Shown here: piece by piece, positions 1 to 9,408 of the stretch | Numbering within the stretch: position 1 is the first letter of the stretch | Layout: each line of letters starts with the position of its first letter | Position numbers and translations under genes: made by a program | NCBI GenBank assembly: GCA_003212925.1 | Contig: QCOL01000005.1 | Span: 1-64,000, forward strand | Length of the DNA stretch: 64,000 bases | Reading direction: 5' to 3' | From: Pelagibacteraceae bacterium AG-430-P08 | GTDB taxonomy: Bacteria; Pseudomonadota; Alphaproteobacteria; Pelagibacterales; Pelagibacteraceae | Notes under the pieces: generated by a model | Databases searched by the model: none | What the model was told of the DNA's origin: nothing | What the model saw: only the letters and a program-made list of their open reading frames with translations

Positions 1-336
1 AAAAAATTAATTTTTTTTATTTTAAAAAATATCTTATTAAATTTACCTTTATTAATTTTAAATTACAAAATGTTCTTTAAAATACATGAGCCACCAGAGA
101 ACCATATTCAGCTAATTCATCTAGTTATAAAAATTAAAAAAAAAGAAAATAAAATTAAATCCAAATTACACAAAGAAATTGAAAATTTACATCAAAAAAT
201 TGTAAATAAAAAATACAAAGGGGTATATGCAATTTATGAGAATAAAAATATAATAGCTTCTAAATACTACAGAAAAAGTAATTTTAAAATTTTTAAAAAA
301 AACATTTTTTTTTCATTTGTTAAAAAGAAATTCTAA
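1..336 (+). CDS. 3' end of a CDS running in from the left edge, hypothetical
   Basis: Frame of the 70..336 ORF stays open back to base 1 (KKLIFFILKNILLNLPLLILNYKMFFKIHEP...), so the ATG at 70 is probably internal. Confidence 0.5.
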   Translation, partial: KKLIFFILKNILLNLPLLILNYKMFFKIHEPPENHIQLIHLVIKIKKKENKIKSKLHKEIENLHQKIVNKKYKGVYAIYENKNIIASKYYRKSNFKIFKKNIFFSFVKKKF

Positions 337-366
337 AAATTTTTTTAATAATACTTTTGTTTAGTG

Positions 367-813
367 CTACAAAATAAAAAAAATAATTGCAAAATTATCT
401 GTAGTTATCCAGGCAGCAGATGATCTAAAATAAGGTGATAAAAAAATAATTAATGATATCAAAAATAAAATATTCCTATCAACTCCTGTGAATTTTTTTT
501 TTAAAGATATGTAAAAAATTGCTGGAATTATTGAAGAAATTAAAAGATATAAATATTTTAAAAAATTAAACCCTAAAGTTTTTTCAATAATTGAAGCAAA
601 TATATAAAAAATTGGAGATTGGACTTGTCCAGAATTTATAAAATATTTTATTCCATTATCAAAACTAATTAAAAAATTATCTATAAATTGTCTTGTAATT
701 TCTTTGTCAAGTTTGGAGCCTCCACTAGAATTCTCACCAATTATTGAAGAAATTATTAAGGAAAAAATACCAAATAAGTAAAAGTAAATTTGTTGATTTT
801 TATTTAGGATCAT
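367..813 (-). pseudogene. Truncated multi-pass membrane protein resembling the N-terminus of a glycosyltransferase/PMT-like protein
   Basis: 148 aa hydrophobic ORF ending abruptly after ...SPYFRSSAAWITTDNFAIIFFIL; full-length members of such families are usually about 400-550 aa. Confidence 0.5.
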
Positions 814-898
814 TAAATTTTGTTGGTATTATATATCTTATACATAATTTAAATAATCTCTTCAAATTTTAATGATTATTAAAATTTAAATTTAACAT

Positions 899-1675
899 AT
901 GAAATTTACAATATTAATTACCTCTTACAATAAGGAGAAATATTTAAAGAAGTGTATTCAATCATGTTTAAGTCAGAATAAAAATGATTACGAAATAATA
1001 TTATGTGATAATTTTTCTGATGATGGAACAAAAGCAATCTTAACTGAGTTCGAAAATAAAATTAAAATTATAAAAAAAAAAAAGGTTAGTAAGCATGGAC
1101 CAGTTAACCAAATGGATCTTATTAAGGAGGGATTAAATATTTCAAAGGGCGATTATATCTGTTTTTTAGATGGTGATGATTACTTTTATTCAGATAAACT
1201 TAAAACTTTAGAAAAGTATTTAGATATTAATAAAAATTTAAATATGATATTTGATCTCCCTGAAATAAAAAAAAAAAATCATTTTAAACAATTGAGGATA
1301 AAAAAAAAGTATCAAAACAATATTTGGCCAACAATTATTAATACTAGCTCGATTACAATAAAAAAAGATTTTTTAATAGAATTTTTCAAAAAAAAACTTT
1401 TTGAAAACTTTGATTTACTGGAAATTGATTTTAGATTAAATGTTTACTCAAGATGTATAGATAAAAGATTTCTAATAATTCCAGACAAAATAACTGTTTA
1501 TAGATATGTTGAAGGGTCTATCATTACTAGTATTAAAAAATTTTCTAAAATATGGTGGATTAAAAGACTTCAAGCTCATGAATATATGAGTTTTATTTTT
1601 AAAATTAATAATTTAAATTACAAGTACAGTATCGATTGGTTTTTTACTAAAATTTTTTCAATTTTGCTTAAATAG
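899..1675 (+). CDS. Glycosyltransferase family 2
   Basis: N-terminal MKFTILITSYNKEKYLKKCIQSCLSQ and LDGDD motif typical of the GT-A fold. Confidence 0.9.
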   Translation: MKFTILITSYNKEKYLKKCIQSCLSQNKNDYEIILCDNFSDDGTKAILTEFENKIKIIKKKKVSKHGPVNQMDLIKEGLNISKGDYICFLDGDDYFYSDKLKTLEKYLDINKNLNMIFDLPEIKKKNHFKQLRIKKKYQNNIWPTIINTSSITIKKDFLIEFFKKKLFENFDLLEIDFRLNVYSRCIDKRFLIIPDKITVYRYVEGSIITSIKKFSKIWWIKRLQAHEYMSFIFKINNLNYKYSIDWFFTKIFSILLK

Positions 1676-3331
1676 ATGAATTTTTTTTTCTTTATTTCAT
1701 TTTACTTTTTATTTTTATTTTCAATAGTTGGATATGGAAATTTATTCAAAAATATTTTTCGTTTAAAAGAAAATAACTTGGGCTACCTTGGTATTTTAGG
1801 GATATTTATTCTAATAATTTTCACATACTTTATCAATTTTTTTATTCCAATTTATCCCACTTTAAGTTTATTTTTGTTAATTATTGGAATTTCTTTATTT
1901 ATAGAATTTTTAATAAATAATTTTAAAATATTAAAAAAAGATTTTATTATTTTAATCTTTGTATTTATATTTTTAATAATTTTCATTTTAAATGCAAAAA
2001 ATCATGATGATTTTCCATATTATCATTTTTCATACATAAACATTATTACGCAATTAGAAAATGTTTTTGGCTTAGGTAATTTTAACCACGGATTTAGGAC
2101 TCCATCATCTATATTTTATCTATCATCATTATTCAATTTACCAGGTACTGATTATAATTTAATTCATTTATCTCCAGTTTTTTTCTTAGGTTTTACTAAT
2201 TTTATTTTTTTAAAGAAAATATATTTAAATTTAAAAAATAAAGAAAATTTTTCATTAATTTTGCTATCAATAATGTCCTTAGCACTAATTAATATTTTTT
2301 TTTATAGAATGGCAGAGCATGGAACAGATAGATCAGCTCAAATAATAATATTGCTAATATTTTTTGAAATTATTGAATTTATTTATAAAAAATATTTGGT
2401 TGAAGATCAGCTGAATAAATTAATTATATTAATTACGTTAGCTGTTTCTTTAAAAGCATTTTATTTAATTTATATTATTCTCTTTTTCCCTTTGTTTATT
2501 TTTCAACAACATAAAAAAAAATTTTTAATAGAATTAATTAAAAGTAAAATATTTTTTATTTGTTCTTTATTTTTTCTCATCATAATTACAATTAATTTTA
2601 TAAACACAGGATGTTTTGTTTATCCACTTGCAATGACATGTAATGAGAATTTAGTATGGTCAATAAGTTTAGTTGAGGTAAATCACATGAATGAATGGTA
2701 TCAACTTTGGTCAAAAGGAGGAGCTAGTCCAAATTATATCGTTGATAATAGGGCAGATTATATCTCTAGTTTTAACTGGCTGAGTAATTGGACTGATGTA
2801 TATTTTTTTAACAAAGTTACTGATTTTGTCTTAGGTTTAACATTTTTAATAATAATCATTTTTATTTTATTTTTTAAGAAAAATTTAAATTTTAAATCTT
2901 TTGTTAACAAAAAAATTGTTATTTTATATTTAATCTTGATTTTATTATTTATTGAATGGTTTTATAACCATCCTGCTCTAAGATATGGAGGATATCATTT
3001 GATTGCATTATTAATATTTATTCCTTCTGCATTATTTTTAGATTCAAAAGTGAAGTTTGATAAAAGCTTATCTATTAAAATTAATGTTATTTTGTTAATA
3101 ATTTTGTTAGTTTTTGTTGCAAGAAATTTGAATAGGATCTCTAAAGAAATCAAACTTTATAATTATGATATTTTTAAAAATGCGTCTTATAATAAAGAAT
3201 TTAAAAATTATGAAATACTTAATAGAATTTTAAAAATTAAAAAATGCAATTTATCAACAGACTCATGTGGAGAAGAAATTATAAAATATAAAAGATTTAT
3301 GAATAAAGATTTATTTTATAAGGAAAGATGA
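1676..3331 (+). CDS. Multi-pass membrane protein, probable polysaccharide/LPS-associated
   Basis: 551 aa, highly hydrophobic, starts directly after the GT2 stop codon; polysaccharide locus context. Confidence 0.65.
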   Translation: MNFFFFISFYFLFLFSIVGYGNLFKNIFRLKENNLGYLGILGIFILIIFTYFINFFIPIYPTLSLFLLIIGISLFIEFLINNFKILKKDFIILIFVFIFLIIFILNAKNHDDFPYYHFSYINIITQLENVFGLGNFNHGFRTPSSIFYLSSLFNLPGTDYNLIHLSPVFFLGFTNFIFLKKIYLNLKNKENFSLILLSIMSLALINIFFYRMAEHGTDRSAQIIILLIFFEIIEFIYKKYLVEDQLNKLIILITLAVSLKAFYLIYIILFFPLFIFQQHKKKFLIELIKSKIFFICSLFFLIIITINFINTGCFVYPLAMTCNENLVWSISLVEVNHMNEWYQLWSKGGASPNYIVDNRADYISSFNWLSNWTDVYFFNKVTDFVLGLTFLIIIIFILFFKKNLNFKSFVNKKIVILYLILILLFIEWFYNHPALRYGGYHLIALLIFIPSALFLDSKVKFDKSLSIKINVILLIILLVFVARNLNRISKEIKLYNYDIFKNASYNKEFKNYEILNRILKIKKCNLSTDSCGEEIIKYKRFMNKDLFYKER

Positions 3332-4044
3332 AAATTTTTTTTAAAATTATTATATATTTGATCGACCTAAATTATAAAAATAAAATTGTGTCCTTTTTAA
3401 AAAGAAAGCTAAAAAATAAGTTAATAAATGTGATTGATGTTGGAGCCCATAAGGGTGAGACAATTCAAATGTTTTCAAAAAACTTTAATTTAGGTTCAAT
3501 TATCTGTTACGAGGCTAGTAAAAAAAATTTTAAAAGTTTGATTAATTTCAAAAAAAAAAAATATAATTTTAATTTAGAAATTCATAATATTGGCCTAGGA
3601 TCAGAGGAGAAAGAATTGGATTTTTTTCAGACATCTGAAAGTTCCTCATCAACATTTTGTGAGATAAATTTTCAATCAAATTATTATAAAAGAAAAAAAA
3701 AAATTTTAGATATATTTAAAAAGGAGAATTATATAGTAAACAGAGAAAAAATTAGATTGAATACCTTGAATAATCAATTTAAAAATTTTTCATTTGATTC
3801 TGTTGATATATTAAAAATTGATACAGAGGGTTTTGAATTTGATGTAATTAAAGGAGCTTGCAATTATTTAAAAAAAATAAAACTTATTTATTTTGAACAT
3901 CATTTTGATTCAATGATTATAAAAAACTATAAATTTTCAGAAATTCATGAGTATTTAAAAAATAACAATTTTAAAAAAATTTTGAAAATTAAAATGCCTT
4001 TAAGAAAGACATTTGAATATATTTATGAAAATAGAACTGATTAA
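3328..4044 (+). CDS. FkbM family methyltransferase
   Basis: VIDVGAHKGETIQMFSK...YEASKKNF...ILKIDTEGFEFDVIKGA motifs. Confidence 0.9.
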   Translation: MKIFFKIIIYLIDLNYKNKIVSFLKRKLKNKLINVIDVGAHKGETIQMFSKNFNLGSIICYEASKKNFKSLINFKKKKYNFNLEIHNIGLGSEEKELDFFQTSESSSSTFCEINFQSNYYKRKKKILDIFKKENYIVNREKIRLNTLNNQFKNFSFDSVDILKIDTEGFEFDVIKGACNYLKKIKLIYFEHHFDSMIIKNYKFSEIHEYLKNNNFKKILKIKMPLRKTFEYIYENRTD

Positions 4045-4111
4045 TTTTAGATTTTAAATATAAGATTGTTGCTTAATATTAAATAAAGTATAAGAAATTA
4101 TAATTTATCTT

Positions 4112-5152
4112 ATGAAAAAAACTGCTTTAATTTTTGGAATTACTGGTCAGGATGGATCTTACTTAGCTGAACTTTTGATAAGAAAAGGATATATAGTTCA
4201 TGGTGTTAAAAGAAGATCATCATCATTTAATACCTCTAGAATTGATCATATTTATCAAGATCCTCACGAAAAAAATAAAAATTTTTTATTACATTATGGA
4301 GATATAACTGATGCGATATCAGTATCAACGCTCATTAAAAAAATTAAACCAAATGAAATTTATAATTTAGCTGCACAATCTCATGTTTCTGTTTCCTTTG
4401 AAGTTCCTGAGTATACCGCAAATGCAGATGCAATTGGTGCTTTAAGAATTTTAGAGGCTATAAAGTTTCATGGGTTTGAAAAAATTACAAAATTTTATCA
4501 AGCAGGCACCTCAGAAATGTTTGGAAAAGTTCAAGAGATACCTCAAAATGAGGATACACCTTTTTATCCAAGAAGTCCTTACGGGGTAGCTAAAGTTTAT
4601 GCTCACTGGATTACAGTTAATTACAGAGAGGCTTATAAAATATTTGCATGTAATGGAATTTTATTTAATCATGAGAGTCCAAGAAGAGGAGAAACTTTTG
4701 TAACAAGAAAGATAGTCATTGCTCTATGCAAAATTAAACTAGGTTTACAAAAAAAATTATTTCTAGGTAATTTAGACGCAAAAAGAGATTGGGGACATGC
4801 CAAAGATTATGTTGAAGCAATGTGGAAAATGTTACAAACAAAAATACCTTCAGATTATGTCATAGCTACCGGCAAACAATACAGTGTCAAAGAATTTGTT
4901 AATTTAACTCTTAATGAACTAAAAATTAAGTATTCTTGGAAAGGTAAGGGTATTAATTCAAAGTGTTTTGATGAAAAAGGAAGATGCATTATCGAGTGTG
5001 ATAAAGAGTACTTTAGACCTTTAGAAGTAGACACATTGTTAGGTAATTCAAGGAAGGCTTTGAAAGAATTAAAATGGAAACCAAAAATTCATATAAGGCA
5101 ACTTGTTAAAGAAATGGTGGAAAGTGAGATATCCTTGATTAAAAATGATTAG
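4112..5152 (+). CDS. gmd: GDP-mannose 4,6-dehydratase
   Basis: [44 protein letters not shown]; highly conserved Gmd sequence. Confidence 0.97.
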   Translation: MKKTALIFGITGQDGSYLAELLIRKGYIVHGVKRRSSSFNTSRIDHIYQDPHEKNKNFLLHYGDITDAISVSTLIKKIKPNEIYNLAAQSHVSVSFEVPEYTANADAIGALRILEAIKFHGFEKITKFYQAGTSEMFGKVQEIPQNEDTPFYPRSPYGVAKVYAHWITVNYREAYKIFACNGILFNHESPRRGETFVTRKIVIALCKIKLGLQKKLFLGNLDAKRDWGHAKDYVEAMWKMLQTKIPSDYVIATGKQYSVKEFVNLTLNELKIKYSWKGKGINSKCFDEKGRCIIECDKEYFRPLEVDTLLGNSRKALKELKWKPKIHIRQLVKEMVESEISLIKND

Positions 5153-6083
5153 CACAAACTCAAAAATTTATGTTTCAGGTCATAAAGGCTTGGTTGGTAG
5201 CGCTATAGTTCGAAAACTAAAGTCTAGAGGTTATAAAAACGTAATCTGTAAAACTCGAAAAGAGCTAGATTTAACAAATCAAAATAAGGTTCTTTTATTT
5301 CTCAAAAAAACAAAACCAGATTTTATTTTTTTAGCTGCAGCAAAAGTTGGAGGTATTTACTCAAACAATAAATATAAGGCAGATTATATTTATGAAAATT
5401 TATCAATTCAAACAAACATTATTCATTCAGCATATCTTTGTGGAATTAAAAATCTTATTTTTTTAGGATCTAGCTGTGTCTATCCAAGAAATTGCAAACA
5501 GCCTATAAAAGAAAAATACTTGTTAACTGGTAAACTTGAAAAAACAAATGATGCTTATGCAATAGCTAAAATTGCTGGAATTAAGATGTGTGAAAGTTAT
5601 AATTTACAACATAACACAAACTATAAATGCTTAATGCCAACAAATACATTTGGGCCAAACGATAATTACGATACTTTAAATTCTCATTTTTTACCAGCAT
5701 TAATAAAAAAAATTTATGAGATAAAAAAATATAATAAAAGTGAAATAAAATTATGGGGGAATGGGTTAGCGAAGAGAGAAATTATATATGTTGATGATAT
5801 AGCTGATGCATGTATTTTTTTTATGAAAAAGAAAACTGTCCATTATCTTATAAATATTGGCACAGGGAAAGATTATACAATAAGGCAATACGTCCAAATG
5901 TTATTAAAAATATTGATACCAAATAAAAAAGTTAAAATTAAATATGATTTATCTAAACCCAATGGTACACCAAAAAAAGTTTTAGATATTAGCCTGGCTA
6001 AAAAATATGGATGGAAGCCAAAAAGCAACTTTAAAAAAACAATTGAACTAACTTATAAAAATTTTGAAGAAAAAAAAATTTGA
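5145..6083 (+). CDS. fcl: GDP-L-fucose synthase
   Basis: [35 protein letters not shown] motifs; adjacent to gmd. Confidence 0.96.
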   Translation: MISTNSKIYVSGHKGLVGSAIVRKLKSRGYKNVICKTRKELDLTNQNKVLLFLKKTKPDFIFLAAAKVGGIYSNNKYKADYIYENLSIQTNIIHSAYLCGIKNLIFLGSSCVYPRNCKQPIKEKYLLTGKLEKTNDAYAIAKIAGIKMCESYNLQHNTNYKCLMPTNTFGPNDNYDTLNSHFLPALIKKIYEIKKYNKSEIKLWGNGLAKREIIYVDDIADACIFFMKKKTVHYLINIGTGKDYTIRQYVQMLLKILIPNKKVKIKYDLSKPNGTPKKVLDISLAKKYGWKPKSNFKKTIELTYKNFEEKKI

Positions 6084-6088
6084 AAAAT

Positions 6089-7486
6089 TTAATCTTTTAA
6101 TCTTAATTTATAAAAAGAGTAGATTACTATCCAAAACATTCTTAAAGCATTAGCAATAACATTTGTCATTTTGGTTTTACCCGTTGTTCTTTCAAAATAA
6201 GTAACTGGAACTTCCAAAATCTTTAGATTATTTTTGTAGGCACTAATGAGCAAATCGAAATCACCCCACAAATCTTTGGCACCCCAACAAGATATATCTT
6301 TTTTAATTTTATACCAATCTTTTTTATAAAAAATTTTAGTGCCACATAAAGTATCTGTAATTTTTTTTTTGAATAAAACACTGAATAAAAAAGCAAAGAA
6401 ACTATTGCCAAGAAAATTAAATTTTTTCATGGCCCCATCTTTTTGAGGATATATCATTCTTGTACAATTTATAAAATCTGCATTAGAGTTATTAAGAATA
6501 TTTATTGCAAAATTTATATCATCAAAACTTACTGTAAGGTCGGCATCATATATGACTATCACTTCACCATCTGCAAGTTCAACTCCTTTATAAACATTTT
6601 CAGCCTTACAAATACCAGGACCTTCATAAAGTTTAATTTGTTTACTTTTAAATTCATTTTTTATTTTAGTAATCTCTGCTTTGGTATGATCAGATGAATT
6701 ATCATCTCCAAATAAGAATTCATAGTTTTCATTTTGATTTGTTAATTGATTTTTAAAAAGAGGAATATTTTTTTCCTCATTTTTACATGGTACTATAATT
6801 GAAACTTTAGCATTATTATCTATTGAGGTTGTTTTGATTTTCTTTAAGATTGTAATATTTAAAATGCAAAACCAATTTAAGATTGGCAACCTAAAAATTT
6901 TATTTAAAAAACTTGTGATAAAAGGAATTTTAATTGGTATTGCAATAATTTTTTCTGATCTGACTATTTCCAAATTGCAACTAGAATACAAGTTTGAAAG
7001 GTAAGATGATGGTAGAAAATTATTTTGTTTAGGTGAAAAATTAAAAAAAAATTTAAGCATTTTAATTACAAACATCCAAAAAAAATTTTTTGATAAAACT
7101 ATAATTCTTGCATTATCATTAATTAAATTTGAAAGTTTTAGTAAATTCAAAGTTGGATTATTTTGATGCTCTATATCAGCAATTATTAGATGATCACATT
7201 TCTCGATATCTTCTTTTTCGTATTCATTCACATAAGTAATGTTAGCATCAAATTTTTTCTCGTAATTTTTATCTATCTCTTTAACATTAATTTTATCTGA
7301 TTTTAAATTTCTCGATATTATAGAATTTCCTGCACAAAATAAAAAAACTTCTTTTGAATTATTAATACAATTATTAATGAATTTTGAAATTTCTAGAAAT
7401 AAGAACTCTTTTTTTTTTACAAATTCAATTCTGGAGTTACTATTATTTTTAAAATATTCTTCGCTAGATTTGAGATAATATTTCAT
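6089..7486 (-). CDS. Two-domain protein: N-terminal methyltransferase-like region plus C-terminal GT2 (DPM1-like)
   Basis: C-terminal half VSIIVPCKNEEKNIPLF...DADLTVSFDD is GT2; N-terminal half EVFLFCAGNSIISRNL...DHLIIADIEHQNNPTLNLLKLSNLI resembles a degenerate SAM-methyltransferase. Confidence 0.75.
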   Translation of the reverse strand: MKYYLKSSEEYFKNNSNSRIEFVKKKEFLFLEISKFINNCINNSKEVFLFCAGNSIISRNLKSDKINVKEIDKNYEKKFDANITYVNEYEKEDIEKCDHLIIADIEHQNNPTLNLLKLSNLINDNARIIVLSKNFFWMFVIKMLKFFFNFSPKQNNFLPSSYLSNLYSSCNLEIVRSEKIIAIPIKIPFITSFLNKIFRLPILNWFCILNITILKKIKTTSIDNNAKVSIIVPCKNEEKNIPLFKNQLTNQNENYEFLFGDDNSSDHTKAEITKIKNEFKSKQIKLYEGPGICKAENVYKGVELADGEVIVIYDADLTVSFDDINFAINILNNSNADFINCTRMIYPQKDGAMKKFNFLGNSFFAFLFSVLFKKKITDTLCGTKIFYKKDWYKIKKDISCWGAKDLWGDFDLLISAYKNNLKILEVPVTYFERTTGKTKMTNVIANALRMFWIVIYSFYKLRLKD

Positions 7487-7624
7487 TTTTCACATCCAAA
7501 TTATTCGTTAAGTTTTAAAATCTACTAACGTCAATTAATCAAATAGTAGTCTATACTATTAATTTTTAGCTCATTATTACTAAAAAATTAATATTTACAA
7601 ACATAGATATTATTATATAAAAAC

Positions 7625-7742
7625 GTGCTGGCAATTATTGCGAAAGTGTTATACCCGATCCCATCCCGAACTCGGCAGTCAAGCCTTTCTGCGCCGATGG
7701 TACTTTGTCTTAAGGCATGGAAGAGTAGGTCGTTGCCAGCAT
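7625..7742 (+). rRNA. rrf: 5S ribosomal RNA
   Basis: gctggcaa (7627-7634) pairs with ttgccagc (7733-7740); contains cccgatcccatcccgaactcgg and gcgccgatggtact 5S motifs. Confidence 0.95.
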
Positions 7743-7754
7743 TACATAAAAATT

Positions 7755-7880
7755 ATGAAAATTAAAAGCTCATTAAAATCTCTAAAAAAAAGAGATCTTA
7801 ACTCTAAGTTGGTTAAAAGAAGAGGTCGAGTTTATATAATTAATAAGACAAATCCTAAATTTAAAGCCAGACAAAAATAA
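7755..7880 (+). CDS. rpmJ: Ribosomal protein L36
   Basis: [41 protein letters not shown]; the longer ORF start at 7638 lies inside 5S. Confidence 0.93.
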   Translation: MKIKSSLKSLKKRDLNSKLVKRRGRVYIINKTNPKFKARQK

Positions 7881-7886
7881 TTTTTT

Positions 7887-7997
7887 ATGGATAACGAGGA
7901 CCATAAGAACACCTGGAATAATTTTACAAAGTTTGTTCTGTGGGGAACTGTCGCTGTTGTGGTAGTTTTGGTATTAATGGCAGTTTTCTTATTATAG
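7887..7997 (+). CDS. Small membrane protein, aa3-type cytochrome c oxidase subunit IV-like
   Basis: 36 aa MDNEDHKNTWNNFTKFVLWGTVAVVVVLVLMAVFLL, directly upstream of pntAA as in other Alphaproteobacteria; not in the ORF track. Confidence 0.7.
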   Translation: MDNEDHKNTWNNFTKFVLWGTVAVVVVLVLMAVFLL

Positions 7998-8006
7998 GTT
8001 CCTGGA

Positions 8007-9098
8007 ATGAAAATAGGATCCATTTTAGAAAATCAGAGTGTAGAAAAGAGAATAGCTGTGACTCCAGAAGTTGTTAAAAAATATCTCTCTCTTGGTTTTG
8101 AAATTTTTTTAAGTAAAGACTACGGATTACATTTAGGAATTAATGATAAGGAATATTTAGATGTCGGGGCTAAAATTTCAAATGACGAAAAAGAAATTTT
8201 GACTAATTCAGATATAATTATTCAATTAGGAATGTTTTCTGACGAAAAAAGCTCTTTATTTAAAGAAAATCAAAATTTAATTGGTGTTTTTAATCCCTAC
8301 GAAAATAAAAATAAAATAGAAAATCTATCTAAAAAAAAAGTGAATGTTTTCTCATTGGAGATGCTTCCTAGAATTACAAGAGCACAGTCTATGGATATAT
8401 TATCATCACAAGCTAATCTTGCAGGATATAAAGCTGTCATAGAGGCATTTGCAAATTTTGAAAAAGCTGTGCCAATGATGATGACTGCTGCAGGAACAAT
8501 TCCAGCAGCAAAAGTTTTAGTTGTGGGAGCAGGTGTTGCAGGACTTCAAGCAATTGCAACTGCTAAAAGGATGGGGTCGATAGTTTTTGCTACCGATGTA
8601 AGGATGGCCTCCAAAGAGCAGGTGGAAAGCTTAGGTGGAAAATTTTTAACAGTTGAGGGGTCTGAAAACCTTGAAACTGAGGGAGGATATGCGAAAGAAG
8701 CTTCTGAAGAATTTAAAAAAAAACAGGAGAATCTACTAGCAGAAACTTTAAAAAAAATTGATATTGTAATTTGTACAGCTTTAATCCCTGGAAAAAAAGC
8801 TCCATTAATTATTAAAGAAAATATGTTAAATGATATGCAACCTGGTTCAGTGATATATGATTTAGCAGCTGTTCAAGGAGGAAATACAGCATATACAGAA
8901 GCAGATAAAGTGATTGAAAAAAATGGAGTGAGAATTATGGGAGAAAGCAATATTTTAAATAAACTACCTATTTCTGCATCCAATTTATATGCGAAAAATA
9001 TTTTTAATTTTGTTAATAATTTATTTGATAAAGAAAAAAAAAAAATAAATATAAATTTAGATGACGAGATAATCAAAAAGACATTGATGAGATTGTAA
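8007..9098 (+). CDS. pntAA: NAD(P) transhydrogenase subunit alpha part 1
   Basis: MKIGSILENQSVEKRIAVTPEVVKKY...VLVVGAGVAGLQAIATAKRMG. Confidence 0.96.
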   Translation: MKIGSILENQSVEKRIAVTPEVVKKYLSLGFEIFLSKDYGLHLGINDKEYLDVGAKISNDEKEILTNSDIIIQLGMFSDEKSSLFKENQNLIGVFNPYENKNKIENLSKKKVNVFSLEMLPRITRAQSMDILSSQANLAGYKAVIEAFANFEKAVPMMMTAAGTIPAAKVLVVGAGVAGLQAIATAKRMGSIVFATDVRMASKEQVESLGGKFLTVEGSENLETEGGYAKEASEEFKKKQENLLAETLKKIDIVICTALIPGKKAPLIIKENMLNDMQPGSVIYDLAAVQGGNTAYTEADKVIEKNGVRIMGESNILNKLPISASNLYAKNIFNFVNNLFDKEKKKININLDDEIIKKTLMRL

Positions 9099-9099
9099 T

Positions 9100-9408
9100 A
9101 TGGAAATTGACCCTTTAATATTTAGACTTAGTATTTTTATTCTTTCAATATTTGTAGGATATTATGTTGTCTGGAGTGTAACACCATCATTACACACTCC
9201 ATTAATGTCAGTGACTAACGCCATTTCATCAGTAATTATTGTTGGAGCAATTATTGCAGGTTTATCAGGAAATTCTGACAGTATATTTAATACATCAAGT
9301 ATTTTTGGATTTATGGCGATAGCCTTAGCAGCAATAAATATATTTGGAGGGTTTCTTGTGACTCAGAGAATGTTGGCAATGTATAAAAAAAAGAAAAAAG
9401 ATAAATAA
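9100..9408 (+). CDS. pntAB: NAD(P) transhydrogenase subunit alpha part 2
   Basis: 102 aa: VTPSLHTPLMSVTNAISSVIIVGAI...NIFGGFLVTQRMLAMYKKK. Confidence 0.96.
   Translation: MEIDPLIFRLSIFILSIFVGYYVVWSVTPSLHTPLMSVTNAISSVIIVGAIIAGLSGNSDSIFNTSSIFGFMAIALAAINIFGGFLVTQRMLAMYKKKKKDK

Noticed and set aside
1072-1083. A12 homopolymer in the GT2 gene as a possible phase-variation tract
   Set aside because: Similar A12 runs occur in core genes (pntAA near 9039, folP near 31232), so it reflects AT-rich Lys codons rather than a specific switch
6223-6697. Small ORFs at 6223..6411 and 6443..6697
   Set aside because: Overlap the longer GT2 fusion gene in other frames; low complexity
7638-7754. N-terminal extension of the rpmJ ORF
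   Set aside because: Lies within the 5S rRNA gene; L36 starts at 7755
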